This document shows positions 24,871 to 32,882 of a stretch of DNA of 64,000 nucleotides, piece by piece. Origin of the DNA: Paenibacillus sp. IHBB 10380 (GTDB taxonomy: Bacteria; Bacillota; Bacilli; Paenibacillales; Paenibacillaceae); NCBI RefSeq assembly GCF_000949425.1, contig NZ_CP010976.1, forward strand, positions 2,418,001 to 2,482,000. The letters run 5' to 3'. How positions within the stretch are numbered: position 1 is the stretch's first letter; each line of letters starts with the position of its first letter. The translations under genes and the position numbers were made by a program. Below the pieces are notes generated by a model. That model saw only the letters and a list, made by a program, of their open reading frames with translations. It did not search any database and was not told the DNA's origin.

Positions 24871-26619
24871 TTATTTTTTACGGTCAGAATCCTTAGTCTT
24901 CATCATGAGCGGTCGGCGTTTCATCACCTTAAAGGGCAAACGAAATATAAAGTCTTTCCAATCATCTAATCTGTATGGAGCTGCAGGACTAATGTACGGC
25001 ACTCCAAAACTTTTCAGCTTCACTAAATGGCTGAATAATAACAGAAAAAACAAAATTGTTCCATAAGCACCTAAAACAGCGGCGCAGAACATGGCCAGAA
25101 AACGTAATAATCGTAGCGTTATTCCTGCACTATACGTCGGAATGGCAAATGAAGAAATAGCAGTTACGGCTACAACGATAACTAGAAAGGGACTAACTAG
25201 ACCCGCATTCACAGCTGCATCACCAATAATTAGACCACCAACGATACCCATAGCAGGACCTATAGGTTTCGGTAATCGGACTCCTGCTTCTCTTAATATT
25301 TCAATGGATGTTTCCATAATTAATGCCTCTATAAGAGATGGAAAGGGTACTCCTTGTCTCGCTTCAATAATAGACATAACCAACTTCGTAGGAATAAGCC
25401 CAGGGTGATAAGAAATAAACGATATATACAATGCAGGAGCAAATAAAGCAAAAAATGTTGCTAGAAATCGTAACATCCGCAAGAGCGTACCCGGTATCCA
25501 TCTTTCATAATAATCCTCGGGTGACTGTAACAACATACTAAAGGTTACCGGCACAATCAGTGCAAACGGACTCCCATCCAGTAAAATTGCAACTCTCCCT
25601 TCCAACAATGAGTTAATGACTCGATCAGGTCGCTCGGTATTTTGAACTTGTTGAAACGGACTTAAAGTATTATCCTCAATCAATTGTTCTACATATCCTG
25701 ACTCTGGTAAATAATCCATATTTATTGCTTCTATCCGGCGTTTAATTTCCTCCAGTAAATCGGAATTAACTATATCCTTCATATAAGCAACGACAAGATC
25801 TTTCTTCGCACGTGACCCTACTTGAAATTTAATCATTTCCAAACTTTCATTCTTACCATGACGTCTTAGTAAAGCGGTATTATCGCTCAATATCTCAGTA
25901 AACCCTACACGTGGACCTCTTAATAGCCCTTCTGATAGAGGTTCCTCTATACTTCGTTTTTTCCCCGTTGCTGTACCTAGAAGTAATACTTCTGCTATTC
26001 CATCCATGAGCAGTGCTGTAGATCCCATCAATATATCCGAAACTAATTCCTGTAGATTGAGAGCCTCACTTATTTGACTAACAGGAAGCATTTTATTTGT
26101 AAGATACGTTTTTGTAATCTTAGTATCTTCAGATGACTTCTCCGTTTCTTTCTTTTCTTTAGTTTCTTTCATTTCCTTCTTTTCTTTCGTTTCTCCCGTT
26201 TCTTCCGTTTCTTCCGTTTCATCGATCATCAAAGACTTCATCACTTGAATCTCAATAAGATCTTTATCATAAAGTCCTTCGACATATATAATAGCTGCCT
26301 TTTTACCAGTAGCCATCGTAAACTCTCTAAAATGAACATCACAATTTTGAGCTATCCTTTTCTTAATGGACGCTAAGTCTGTTACATATTTACCTGTAAA
26401 CGGGATATTATCTTCTGCCTCAGCCTTCCCATTCTCAGGTGTATTCTCTTCAGATTTATTCTCTGTTGGGGTACCCTCTGAAGTTCGAGTTCCCAAAGCA
26501 GACTGAAGCCATTTAGATGTAAAGTAAATAATTATAGGAACGATCAAGATCACTAGAGCTTGAACAAAAACTAACCAATCCGGAATATAAGAAACAATTG
26601 TTTTCCACATATACATCAT
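24871..26619 (-). CDS. gerA: Spore germinant receptor A subunit (GerA)
   Basis: 582 residues. N-terminal soluble domain (about 70-310), then five or six TM helices in the C-terminal half: [20 protein letters not shown], then [20 protein letters not shown] and [13 protein letters not shown], all classic GerA signatures. A predicted extra TM at residues 15-35 precedes a Glu/Lys/Thr low-complexity insertion (about residues 130-165), unusual for the family. GerA subunits assemble into an oligomeric ion channel that opens on germinant binding. First gene of the operon. Confidence 0.93.
   Translation of the reverse strand: MMYMWKTIVSYIPDWLVFVQALVILIVPIIIYFTSKWLQSALGTRTSEGTPTENKSEENTPENGKAEAEDNIPFTGKYVTDLASIKKRIAQNCDVHFREFTMATGKKAAIIYVEGLYDKDLIEIQVMKSLMIDETEETEETGETKEKKEMKETKEKKETEKSSEDTKITKTYLTNKMLPVSQISEALNLQELVSDILMGSTALLMDGIAEVLLLGTATGKKRSIEEPLSEGLLRGPRVGFTEILSDNTALLRRHGKNESLEMIKFQVGSRAKKDLVVAYMKDIVNSDLLEEIKRRIEAINMDYLPESGYVEQLIEDNTLSPFQQVQNTERPDRVINSLLEGRVAILLDGSPFALIVPVTFSMLLQSPEDYYERWIPGTLLRMLRFLATFFALFAPALYISFISYHPGLIPTKLVMSIIEARQGVPFPSLIEALIMETSIEILREAGVRLPKPIGPAMGIVGGLIIGDAAVNAGLVSPFLVIVVAVTAISSFAIPTYSAGITLRLLRFLAMFCAAVLGAYGTILFFLLLFSHLVKLKSFGVPYISPAAPYRLDDWKDFIFRLPFKVMKRRPLMMKTKDSDRKK
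26140..26225. repeat. Coding microsatellite in gerA (Glu/Thr/Lys repeats)
   Basis: The plus strand shows repeated TTTCTTT and TTTCCGTTTC-type units (TTCTTCCGTTTCTTCCG), encoding alternating [14 protein letters not shown] and KETKEKKE on the minus strand. Periodicity of 6-9 bases makes it prone to slippage. It lies in the N-terminal hydrophilic domain of the germinant receptor subunit. Confidence 0.7.
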
Positions 26620-26727
26620 CCCAACAGCAACAAGGCCAGAATTGACATGAAAGAGTCATGTCATTAGTACAATGTAGTGTTACCATTACTCTCCAAAAAA
26701 TACAAAAAGTTTTTACTCCATTAAAAA

Positions 26728-26769
26728 ACGCCTATCCGTCAGCATTTTGCCGATTCGAATAAGCGCCTC
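26728..26769 (-). terminator. Intrinsic terminator after ybfM
   Basis: On the minus strand CGCTTATTCG pairs with CGGATAGGCG (10 bp with two G-U pairs) and is followed by six T residues; 30 bases past the DedA stop codon. Confidence 0.75.
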
Positions 26770-26796
26770 ATCCATTTACTCAAGCGTCATATATAA

Positions 26797-27285
26797 TCAC
26801 ATAATAACCCCAATATAATATCCAATAGAAATAAAAATCAAAACCCAACTTAATCCGCTTAATCCCGCTACAAATAAATATTTCTTGAAGGGCATAACGC
26901 TAATACCAGAAATATAAAAGGTAACTTGTCTTATTCCAGGAATAAAATAACCTAACACAATGGCCCAAGGCCCGAATCGAACAAACCAGTCTTCTACTTT
27001 ATTGAAGCGTTTCGGTGTCATACCTACCCATCTACCATATTTATTAAATAGAGGTTTACCTACTTTCTTACCTATCATGTAGCTAATCGTCATCCCAGTA
27101 ATTGCTCCCGCAAAACTTACCAAAACAGACATCAGAAAATTTAGCGCCATTGTGGAGATCAAAAAGCCTACAACCGTCATGACAACCTCGTCAGGTACTG
27201 GAAGGCCAACAATTCCAATAGCAAGCAATATATAAATAGCTAAATATCCATATTGTGTTATGAATTCCATGGCCCACTCCATCAT
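26797..27285 (-). CDS. ybfM: DedA family membrane protein (YbfM-like)
   Basis: 162 residues, four or five hydrophobic segments. DedA/SNARE-associated signature: G-x-x-x-G-x-P-x-P-D-E near residue 32 (GLPVPDEVVMT), the region GKPLFNKYGRWVGM, and ARFGPW-type sequence FVRFGPWAIVLGYFIPGIRQ with the conserved Arg. DedA proteins act in phospholipid scrambling (C55-P, PE). In B. subtilis ybfM is encoded directly after pssA, as here (18-base gap), suggesting a conserved role in moving newly made phospholipid. Confidence 0.87.
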   Translation of the reverse strand: MMEWAMEFITQYGYLAIYILLAIGIVGLPVPDEVVMTVVGFLISTMALNFLMSVLVSFAGAITGMTISYMIGKKVGKPLFNKYGRWVGMTPKRFNKVEDWFVRFGPWAIVLGYFIPGIRQVTFYISGISVMPFKKYLFVAGLSGLSWVLIFISIGYYIGVIM

Positions 27286-27303
27286 GTGCCCCCTTACCCT
27301 ATA

Positions 27304-27825
27304 TCATTTTTTGAAAGATGGGAATGGTATACGACTAATCATTAAACAAGATAGTAAACAAACGATAATAATCATCATCGTCGTATGAACGTACGCTCCC
27401 AATACCGAAACACCAGCCAGTATGACGCCCGCGGCTGTAATAGGTAGTCCAATAAAACCTTTCGTTGCTGACTCTTTGGGCTGAATATTGAATCTTGCCA
27501 GACGTAGTGCACCACAGACTGGAAAAATAACAATAACTAATTCACTCATCCGCGGCATGTCCTGCAAGTTATTTAGAAACATCAGAAATATAGGTGCTAC
27601 TCCAAAAGAAATGACATCAGCAATAGAATCTAAGTTTTTGCCATATTCGCTGCTCACATGTAGTAATCTCGCTAGTAGACCATCTAATACATCCCAAAAT
27701 GCCGCAATCATCACCAATACAAAAGCAGCGATATATTCTCCGTCAATGGTCAACTTCAATGAGATTACCCCTGCAGCGAGATTCGCTGCGGTGCAGGCAG
27801 AAGGCAACCAAAATAACTTCATCAT
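27304..27825 (-). CDS. pssA: CDP-diacylglycerol--serine O-phosphatidyltransferase
   Basis: 173 residues, about five TM helices. Makes phosphatidylserine, precursor of phosphatidylethanolamine, in the membrane. CDP-alcohol phosphotransferase motif D-G-x2-A-R-x8-G-x3-D-x3-D is complete: DGLLARLLHVSSEYGKNLDS, continuing IAD. AAGGAG before ATG 27825. A TATAAT box (27850-27855, minus strand) in the 45-bp gap after the kinase gene may give it a separate promoter, otherwise it is cotranscribed with the two-component genes upstream. psd is not next to it here. Confidence 0.92.
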   Translation of the reverse strand: MMKLFWLPSACTAANLAAGVISLKLTIDGEYIAAFVLVMIAAFWDVLDGLLARLLHVSSEYGKNLDSIADVISFGVAPIFLMFLNNLQDMPRMSELVIVIFPVCGALRLARFNIQPKESATKGFIGLPITAAGVILAGVSVLGAYVHTTMMIIIVCLLSCLMISRIPFPSFKK

Positions 27826-27869
27826 TCTCGACTCCTTATCATGAATCCCATTATACTACTCGAACCTAC

Positions 27870-29630
27870 TTAGTCCTCAAACCAAACAACAAATCGGACT
27901 CCTTCATGAATGTTCTCTGCTGCATATCTACAACGATGTAAGTCTAGTATATGCTTCACTATGGATAACCCTATCCCCGTGCCTCCCATTTCCCGATTTC
28001 TTGAAGGTTCGGCGCGATAGAATCGTTCCCACACGAGTTCGAGCTGCTCCTCGGGGATATGGATCCCCTTATTCTCTATCGCAAACATGGTAGATTCTTT
28101 GGAGCTCTGAATTCTAATCATGATTGAGCTCCCCAATTCAGCATAACGGATTGCATTCACAATCATATTAAATATCACTTGTTCAAGTCTGCCCACATCG
28201 GCCTGAATTGGCATTTCATTAGTAGGAATCACGATAGCTTGTAATTGTTTGTCTTTCAGTAGGTGAACAAGTTTAGCTACAACTTCTTCCACAAGATCAC
28301 TTAACAATAACGGTGTTTTCCTTAATTTGACCGTACCCGATTCAAGCTTTGCTAAATCAAGCATATCCTTAACAAGCACTTCCATTTTCTCTGACTCTTC
28401 AATAATGACCTGTATATAATGATCTTGCTTCCCTGCACTCACTCCATCGTGTAGTCCCTCAGCAAATCCTTTAATGATACTTAAAGGTGTTTTTAATTCA
28501 TGTGAAGCACTTGAGAAAAAATCTTGTTGAATCCGCTCCATCTTCTGTTTCTGCTCCATATCAACTACTAATTGCCGATTGGCTTCTTTCAATTCATGAA
28601 GTGTGCTGTCTAATGTTCTTGATAAGGTATGCAAACTATCTGACAGACTCCCAAATTCATCATTACGTCTGACTGGAGTAGGCGTAGTGAAATCTAGCTT
28701 CGCCATCCGTTTGGCGACTTGATTTATTGAAATTAATGGTTTAGTCACCATTTTGGAATACATGAATGACATAATCACCATAATACAGACTCCGCCGATT
28801 CCCAAATATAGATAAAACCAACGTAAGGCCTCATTCGCTTCACTTATTTCTTGAAGTGACGTGACTGAGAATATAAGCTCAGGTGTCGGCTGATTAGATT
28901 GAATCGGTTGAACAACAATGATGTTACGCATGCCACTCCAAGGCTCCGTCCATTCCTCTTTGACGACCACTCCACGCTGTAATTGTCTCATATGATCCTC
29001 AGATAAGGGAAACCAATCTTCCAAAGCCATTAGAAGCATGCCCTGGCGCAGGCTCAATGCTTTCCTATTAGGTAATAAGAAACTTACTACTTTACCAGAC
29101 ACTTGCTTGGTCTGAAATTCAGCCCTTCCATTGGTCTGACTCCCTATGGAAGGACCACCTTCTTTACTAATACGAATAGGATACAGCAATTGGGAAGATG
29201 ATCGCCCATCCTTCTCACCTTCCACGTCTAACTGATCACCCAAACGAATTTGAGCAGCCATAAATTGTTCTCTATATTGACTCATAAACAAGGAAATGGA
29301 CACATCCGTTAATTGACCATTATCTTGCTTAATTTTGATATGATAGGGATCGTCAAATTTTACTTTTCCATCTAATGTTACGATCGCAAGGTGATTTTTA
29401 TTCTGTGTCATTACCTTGGCTGCTTCTGTGGAGACACGTTCTGAATCCCAATTAGCTCGTGCATAATCGTTGCTGAACTTCTTCAAGCTGCTCTCAACAC
29501 GATTAATTTTTTGATACTGATAGAAATTCTCAAAGAATAGGAGTTGCCCTAAAGTAAACAATCCATAGAAACACAGAAAAAATGAGACTGTCACAGCAAA
29601 TAGTTTAAATGTAACTCCTTGTTTCTTCAT
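27870..29630 (-). CDS. Sensor histidine kinase (large extracytoplasmic domain, HAMP)
   Basis: 586 residues. TM1 about 8-32, extracytoplasmic region of about 240 residues containing charged and Gln-rich stretches, TM2 (WFYLYLGIGGVCIMVIMSFM, about 272-291), HAMP, a coiled coil (about 345-375), HisKA with His in SSASHELKTPLSI, and HATPase_c with NMIVNAIRYAE and GGTGIGLSIVKH. Start overlaps the regulator stop by four bases (ATGA type), so coupled translation. Signal unknown. Adjacent to phospholipid genes, so a membrane-stress role is possible but unproven. Confidence 0.92.
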   Translation of the reverse strand: MKKQGVTFKLFAVTVSFFLCFYGLFTLGQLLFFENFYQYQKINRVESSLKKFSNDYARANWDSERVSTEAAKVMTQNKNHLAIVTLDGKVKFDDPYHIKIKQDNGQLTDVSISLFMSQYREQFMAAQIRLGDQLDVEGEKDGRSSSQLLYPIRISKEGGPSIGSQTNGRAEFQTKQVSGKVVSFLLPNRKALSLRQGMLLMALEDWFPLSEDHMRQLQRGVVVKEEWTEPWSGMRNIIVVQPIQSNQPTPELIFSVTSLQEISEANEALRWFYLYLGIGGVCIMVIMSFMYSKMVTKPLISINQVAKRMAKLDFTTPTPVRRNDEFGSLSDSLHTLSRTLDSTLHELKEANRQLVVDMEQKQKMERIQQDFFSSASHELKTPLSIIKGFAEGLHDGVSAGKQDHYIQVIIEESEKMEVLVKDMLDLAKLESGTVKLRKTPLLLSDLVEEVVAKLVHLLKDKQLQAIVIPTNEMPIQADVGRLEQVIFNMIVNAIRYAELGSSIMIRIQSSKESTMFAIENKGIHIPEEQLELVWERFYRAEPSRNREMGGTGIGLSIVKHILDLHRCRYAAENIHEGVRFVVWFED

Positions 29631-30307
29631 TCTTCTTCCTCAAATCTATATCCTGTTCCGATTACCGTTCGAATATAACGAGATTCATGCCCTAGTTTAC
29701 TTCGCAATTTTTTGATATGTGTATCCACTACCCGTGAATCACCATCGAAATCCAAACCCCACACACGATCAAGAATTGTATCTCTAGATAATACTATACC
29801 TTTGTTCTGAATCAGAAATTGCAATAGTTCATACTCTTTCGGTGTTAGTTCGATCTCTGTATCTTCTATGTTTAGACGATGTGCTAATGTATTCAATACA
29901 GCCTGACCAAAGCGTAGAATATGTGACTGAGGACTAACCAAACCCTCGAACCTTTTCATTAAAGTATTGGCACGAACAACCAGCACTTTGGGGCTGAAAG
30001 GTTTCGTGACATAATCATCGGCTCCAAGCTCAAATCCATGTATTTTATCATCATCATCAGATTTAGCAGTCAATAATATGATAGGTACATCAGACTGATT
30101 GCGTATCTGCTTACAAACTGTCCATCCATCCATACCAGGCATTAAAATATCTAAAATAATCAAATTAGGCTTGTCCATCTCGAACATCTCCAAGGCGCTC
30201 TTGCCATTATCAGCTTCATAGACGGTCCACTGTTGCTGCTTGAAATAATCCGCTACGATTTCTCGGATTCTTCGTTCATCTTCAACAAGGAGGACTTTTC
30301 TACTCAA
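29627..30307 (-). CDS. OmpR/PhoB-family response regulator
   Basis: 226 residues. Receiver: VEDERRIRE, phospho-Asp in LIILDILMPG, ILLTAKS, VTKPFSPK. C-terminal winged helix: ELTPKEYELLQFLIQNKG, RVWGLDFDGDSRVVDTHIKK and IGTGYRFE, closest in style to the CssR/ResD/WalR group. Start is TTG 30307 with GAGGG eight bases upstream. Pairs with the downstream kinase. Confidence 0.93.
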   Translation of the reverse strand: MSRKVLLVEDERRIREIVADYFKQQQWTVYEADNGKSALEMFEMDKPNLIILDILMPGMDGWTVCKQIRNQSDVPIILLTAKSDDDDKIHGFELGADDYVTKPFSPKVLVVRANTLMKRFEGLVSPQSHILRFGQAVLNTLAHRLNIEDTEIELTPKEYELLQFLIQNKGIVLSRDTILDRVWGLDFDGDSRVVDTHIKKLRSKLGHESRYIRTVIGTGYRFEEEE

Positions 30308-30572
30308 ATTTTCATCCCTCTCTCCAGCATAATGCTCTGTATCATTATAACGATGTGATGTGTTTTTTATGTGTACTGGAGTGTTGCATATGGCTCTTTA
30401 TTAAAACCACATACGCACTATAATACCAATTATTCCTAACACAAACAATTCATATTATCTAGGCCAGCGCTAAAACTTCGTATAACAAAGAAAAAAGTTC
30501 ACATATTATATACGACAATATTCGCCCTTCTAAGCTAGTATGAGCAAAATCATGGATATTAACATCTTAACA

Positions 30573-30628
30573 TTGACATGAAACCAAATGGTTGTATATA
30601 ATCCAATAAGTGAAACCAAATGGTTGTA
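30573..30628 (+). promoter_or_regulatory. Sigma-A promoter with two ArsR-type operators
   Basis: -35 TTGACA (30573-30578), 18-bp spacer, -10 TATAAT (30597-30602). The 17-bp sequence GAAACCAAATGGTTGTA occurs at 30580-30596, filling the spacer, and is repeated exactly at 30612-30628, just past the expected start site. Repeats are 32 bp apart, three helical turns. Each contains the palindrome ACCAAATGGT. The downstream operon encodes an ArsR-type repressor, so autorepression is the natural reading. Confidence 0.75.
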
Positions 30629-30655
30629 CATTTATTAGAAAGTAGGAGAATGATT

Positions 30656-31090
30656 ATGGAAACAAACCATCAGAATAAACTTGAAGATGTTATACAAACC
30701 GTTATTTTTGAAGCATCTATTCAAAACGTATGGGATACAGTATCGACTGCAGATGGCATTGCATCCTGGTTCATGCCCAATGATTTCCAACTCAAAGAAG
30801 GACATGAATTCCATTTGCAATCACCTTTTGGTCCATCTCCATGCAAAGTAATAGAAATTGATGCTCCGAATAGACTTTCTTTTACATGGGATACCGATGG
30901 TTGGGTTGTTACATTCATGTTAAAAGAGTTGGGGGATAAAACGGAGTTTACTCTCATTCATAGTGGATGGAAACAACCTGATACAATCCTCCCGAAAGCG
31001 AACGAGAAAAGCTCCGTTATTCGTGACAGAATGGGACACGGTTGGGTTCAGATTGTTAATGAAAGACTTAAAAAGGTTGTCGAGGGTTAA
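30656..31090 (+). CDS. SRPBCC (AHSA1-like) domain protein
   Basis: 144 residues from ATG 30656 (AGGAG seven bases upstream; ATG 30650 is too close and 30620 lies inside the operator). START-like hydrophobic-pocket fold: [37 protein letters not shown], and the C-terminal helix [17 protein letters not shown]. Ligand unknown. Fused translationally to the next gene (stop TAA is followed directly by ATG). SRPBCC-ArsR pairs are common in Bacillales and Actinobacteria and usually respond to small hydrophobic molecules or act as toxin-like regulators. Confidence 0.88.
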   Translation: METNHQNKLEDVIQTVIFEASIQNVWDTVSTADGIASWFMPNDFQLKEGHEFHLQSPFGPSPCKVIEIDAPNRLSFTWDTDGWVVTFMLKELGDKTEFTLIHSGWKQPDTILPKANEKSSVIRDRMGHGWVQIVNERLKKVVEG

Positions 31091-31459
31091 ATGATACCCT
31101 CAACTGCAAAGCGTGATGTATTTCAAGCTCTTGCTGACCCCACTCGTAGAGAGGTACTTCGATTGCTTGCTGAAAAGGAATTACCCATTTCAGAAATAAC
31201 ATCCCATTTTTCCATGAGCCGTACAGCCGTTGCAAAACACCTTCATATCCTTTCAGAAGCAGAGCTAGTCCGTGGACGTAAGATAGGTAGAGAAAAAATT
31301 TATTGGTTGAAACCAGAACCCTTAACAGAATTAAAACAGTGGCTTTCCTTTTACGAACAGTTTTGGACCAATAAATGTTCAACCCTTAAACATGTGGTTG
31401 AAAATGGGGATATTGGATTAAAAGCCATTGAAACAGAACCTAATAAACTGGATAAATAA
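31091..31459 (+). CDS. ArsR/SdpR-family winged-helix repressor
   Basis: 122 residues. HTH region: DVFQALADPTRREVLRLL, then ELPISEITSHFSMSRTAVAKHL (recognition helix) and the beta wing LVRGRKIGREKIYWLK. No CxC metal site in the alpha3 helix, so not a classical arsenic sensor but the SdpR-like branch. Likely represses its own operon through the two operators at 30580 and 30612. Confidence 0.9.
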   Translation: MIPSTAKRDVFQALADPTRREVLRLLAEKELPISEITSHFSMSRTAVAKHLHILSEAELVRGRKIGREKIYWLKPEPLTELKQWLSFYEQFWTNKCSTLKHVVENGDIGLKAIETEPNKLDK

Positions 31460-31463
31460 CAAA

Positions 31464-31508
31464 AAATGGATAGATCCACCAGAACACATCTGATTCTCTA
31501 TCCATTTT
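31464..31508 (+). terminator. Intrinsic terminator of the SRPBCC-ArsR operon
   Basis: AAATGGATAGA and TCTATCCATTT form an 11-bp stem followed by TTTATTTATTTTTT. Confidence 0.8.
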
Positions 31509-31541
31509 TATTTATTTTTTCACAATTACATAGTAAAATAA

Positions 31542-31673
31542 TTATTTAATAACCAGTCCTAAAAGCCCTGCAAAAGACGAAGCTTGATGCGCTGAGATGA
31601 TACAGCCATTCAAGTCTTCTATTTCCACATTTATTCCATCAAACTCGCAGTCACTTAGATCTATAACCCACAG
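31542..31673 (-). pseudogene. C-terminal fragment of a pentapeptide-repeat-like protein
   Basis: A 43-codon open stretch ending at TAA 31542-31544 encodes LWVIDLSDCEFDGINVEIED and ends in GLLGLVIK. The A/C-x-L/F-spaced pattern (DLSDCEFDG, EDLNGCIIS) is that of a pentapeptide-repeat protein C terminus. No start codon or RBS; it begins right after the stop of the transpeptidase gene, so it is a relic left at a deletion junction. Confidence 0.45.
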
Positions 31674-31677
31674 TTCT

Positions 31678-32595
31678 CTAGTTATTAATGATAGCAGCAT
31701 TAGACTTGGAATCCCATTTTCCTTGTAAGCCTGATAATTGAAGTAAACTCTTTAAAGAAAGCATTACTGTTTCACCTTGGTACCGAGATTCTATAATTTT
31801 AACGTTCGTTCCGTCCACTGTCGCTTTGTTGGTAAGTGGTTTATGAGTAATTGTGCGGCCATTCACCAACATGGTGATGGTCTCTGTTTTATTGTTCCAT
31901 TGAAGATTACCTCCAAGTAATTTAACGGACTCCCTGAGTGGAATATAGACGCGGGAATCTTCAAGTACAAGAGGTTCTTTCAATGTATTTTTCTTACCGT
32001 CAATCATCAGTTTTCCCGTAAGCACCTTCATATTAGACAGTTTCCCATTGTTGATCGCAATCTGTTCAAACGATAAATTGGAAGAAGTTATGATAGCAAC
32101 AATATTTAATTTAATTTGTGAGAACAACCAATGGATCTCGTCGTTCTTCATCCTTATACAACCTGCACTTACATATTTCCCAATAGAATTCACATTATTG
32201 TTACCATGAATAGCATACGTTGTTCCCTTAGTCCCATTCACTTCTAACCCTAGCCACCTATCACCTAAAGGATTTCGAGGATCCCCTCCGGCAATCTTCT
32301 CTTTGTAATAAGGCCTGTTTTTTATTTTGTTCACAATTTTGAAGCTACCTTCCGGTGTCAAGCTAGGATCTTTCCCTGTAGCTACCGAGAATACTTTGTC
32401 TAACTTTCCATTTCTAAAATAAGCCAATTTGTTCGTTTTCTTGTTCACGATAATAAAATCAGAACTAACCACTTCTGCCGCTGCCGCTTTGTCTACAAAG
32501 GCGGTACCCCATAATAAAACTAAACAAATAAATACCAGCATCACGTTTCTTCGTTGCAAATAATGAACCAGCTCGTAAACCTCCCTATCCAGCAT
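31678..32595 (-). CDS. L,D-transpeptidase (YkuD) with copper-amine-oxidase-like C-terminal domain
   Basis: 305 residues. Signal peptide (about 18-41, MLVFICLVLLWGTAFVDKAAAA), YkuD catalytic domain (about 45-165) with HGNNNVNSIGKYVSAGCIRM (His, then catalytic Cys in S-x-G-C-I-R), and a C-terminal Cu_amine_oxidN1-like stalk (about 190-305: LEDSRVYIPLRESVKLLGG and LQWNNKTETITMLVNG) common in Paenibacillus exported proteins. It crosslinks peptidoglycan stem peptides outside the membrane. The start is uncertain: ATG 32595 lacks a good RBS, whereas AGGGAGG lies inside the frame and could serve a CTG or TTG 10-15 codons later. Confidence 0.85.
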   Translation of the reverse strand: MLDREVYELVHYLQRRNVMLVFICLVLLWGTAFVDKAAAAEVVSSDFIIVNKKTNKLAYFRNGKLDKVFSVATGKDPSLTPEGSFKIVNKIKNRPYYKEKIAGGDPRNPLGDRWLGLEVNGTKGTTYAIHGNNNVNSIGKYVSAGCIRMKNDEIHWLFSQIKLNIVAIITSSNLSFEQIAINNGKLSNMKVLTGKLMIDGKKNTLKEPLVLEDSRVYIPLRESVKLLGGNLQWNNKTETITMLVNGRTITHKPLTNKATVDGTNVKIIESRYQGETVMLSLKSLLQLSGLQGKWDSKSNAAIINN

Positions 32596-32835
32596 AAATG
32601 TACTATTTATAAATATATTACTAGAGTGCCTGTCTTACTACATTTTTCCACACAAAAAAACCTCCTCAAAAACTATGTATGATTTACCTAAATACCCCTA
32701 CTACGAATCTTATAACGGATTCATAACCATTTAAAGGGTTGCTGCTTATATTTCATCAGCTCAGCCCTACCGTTTTGATACATATGTATATACGATTTAC
32801 TTCTTTATTAGTTGCATCAATTAGGTTCAGCACAA

Positions 32836-32873
32836 AATCAGAAAACTACCCGAATTTAGGGTAGTCTCTGATT
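32836..32873 (-). terminator. Terminator of the kdp operon
   Basis: AATCAGA, ACTACCC, loop, GGGTAGT, CTGATT: two stacked stems ten bases past the kdpD-like stop codon, ending in GATTTTG on the minus strand. Confidence 0.75.
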
Positions 32874-32882
32874 CCTCTATTA

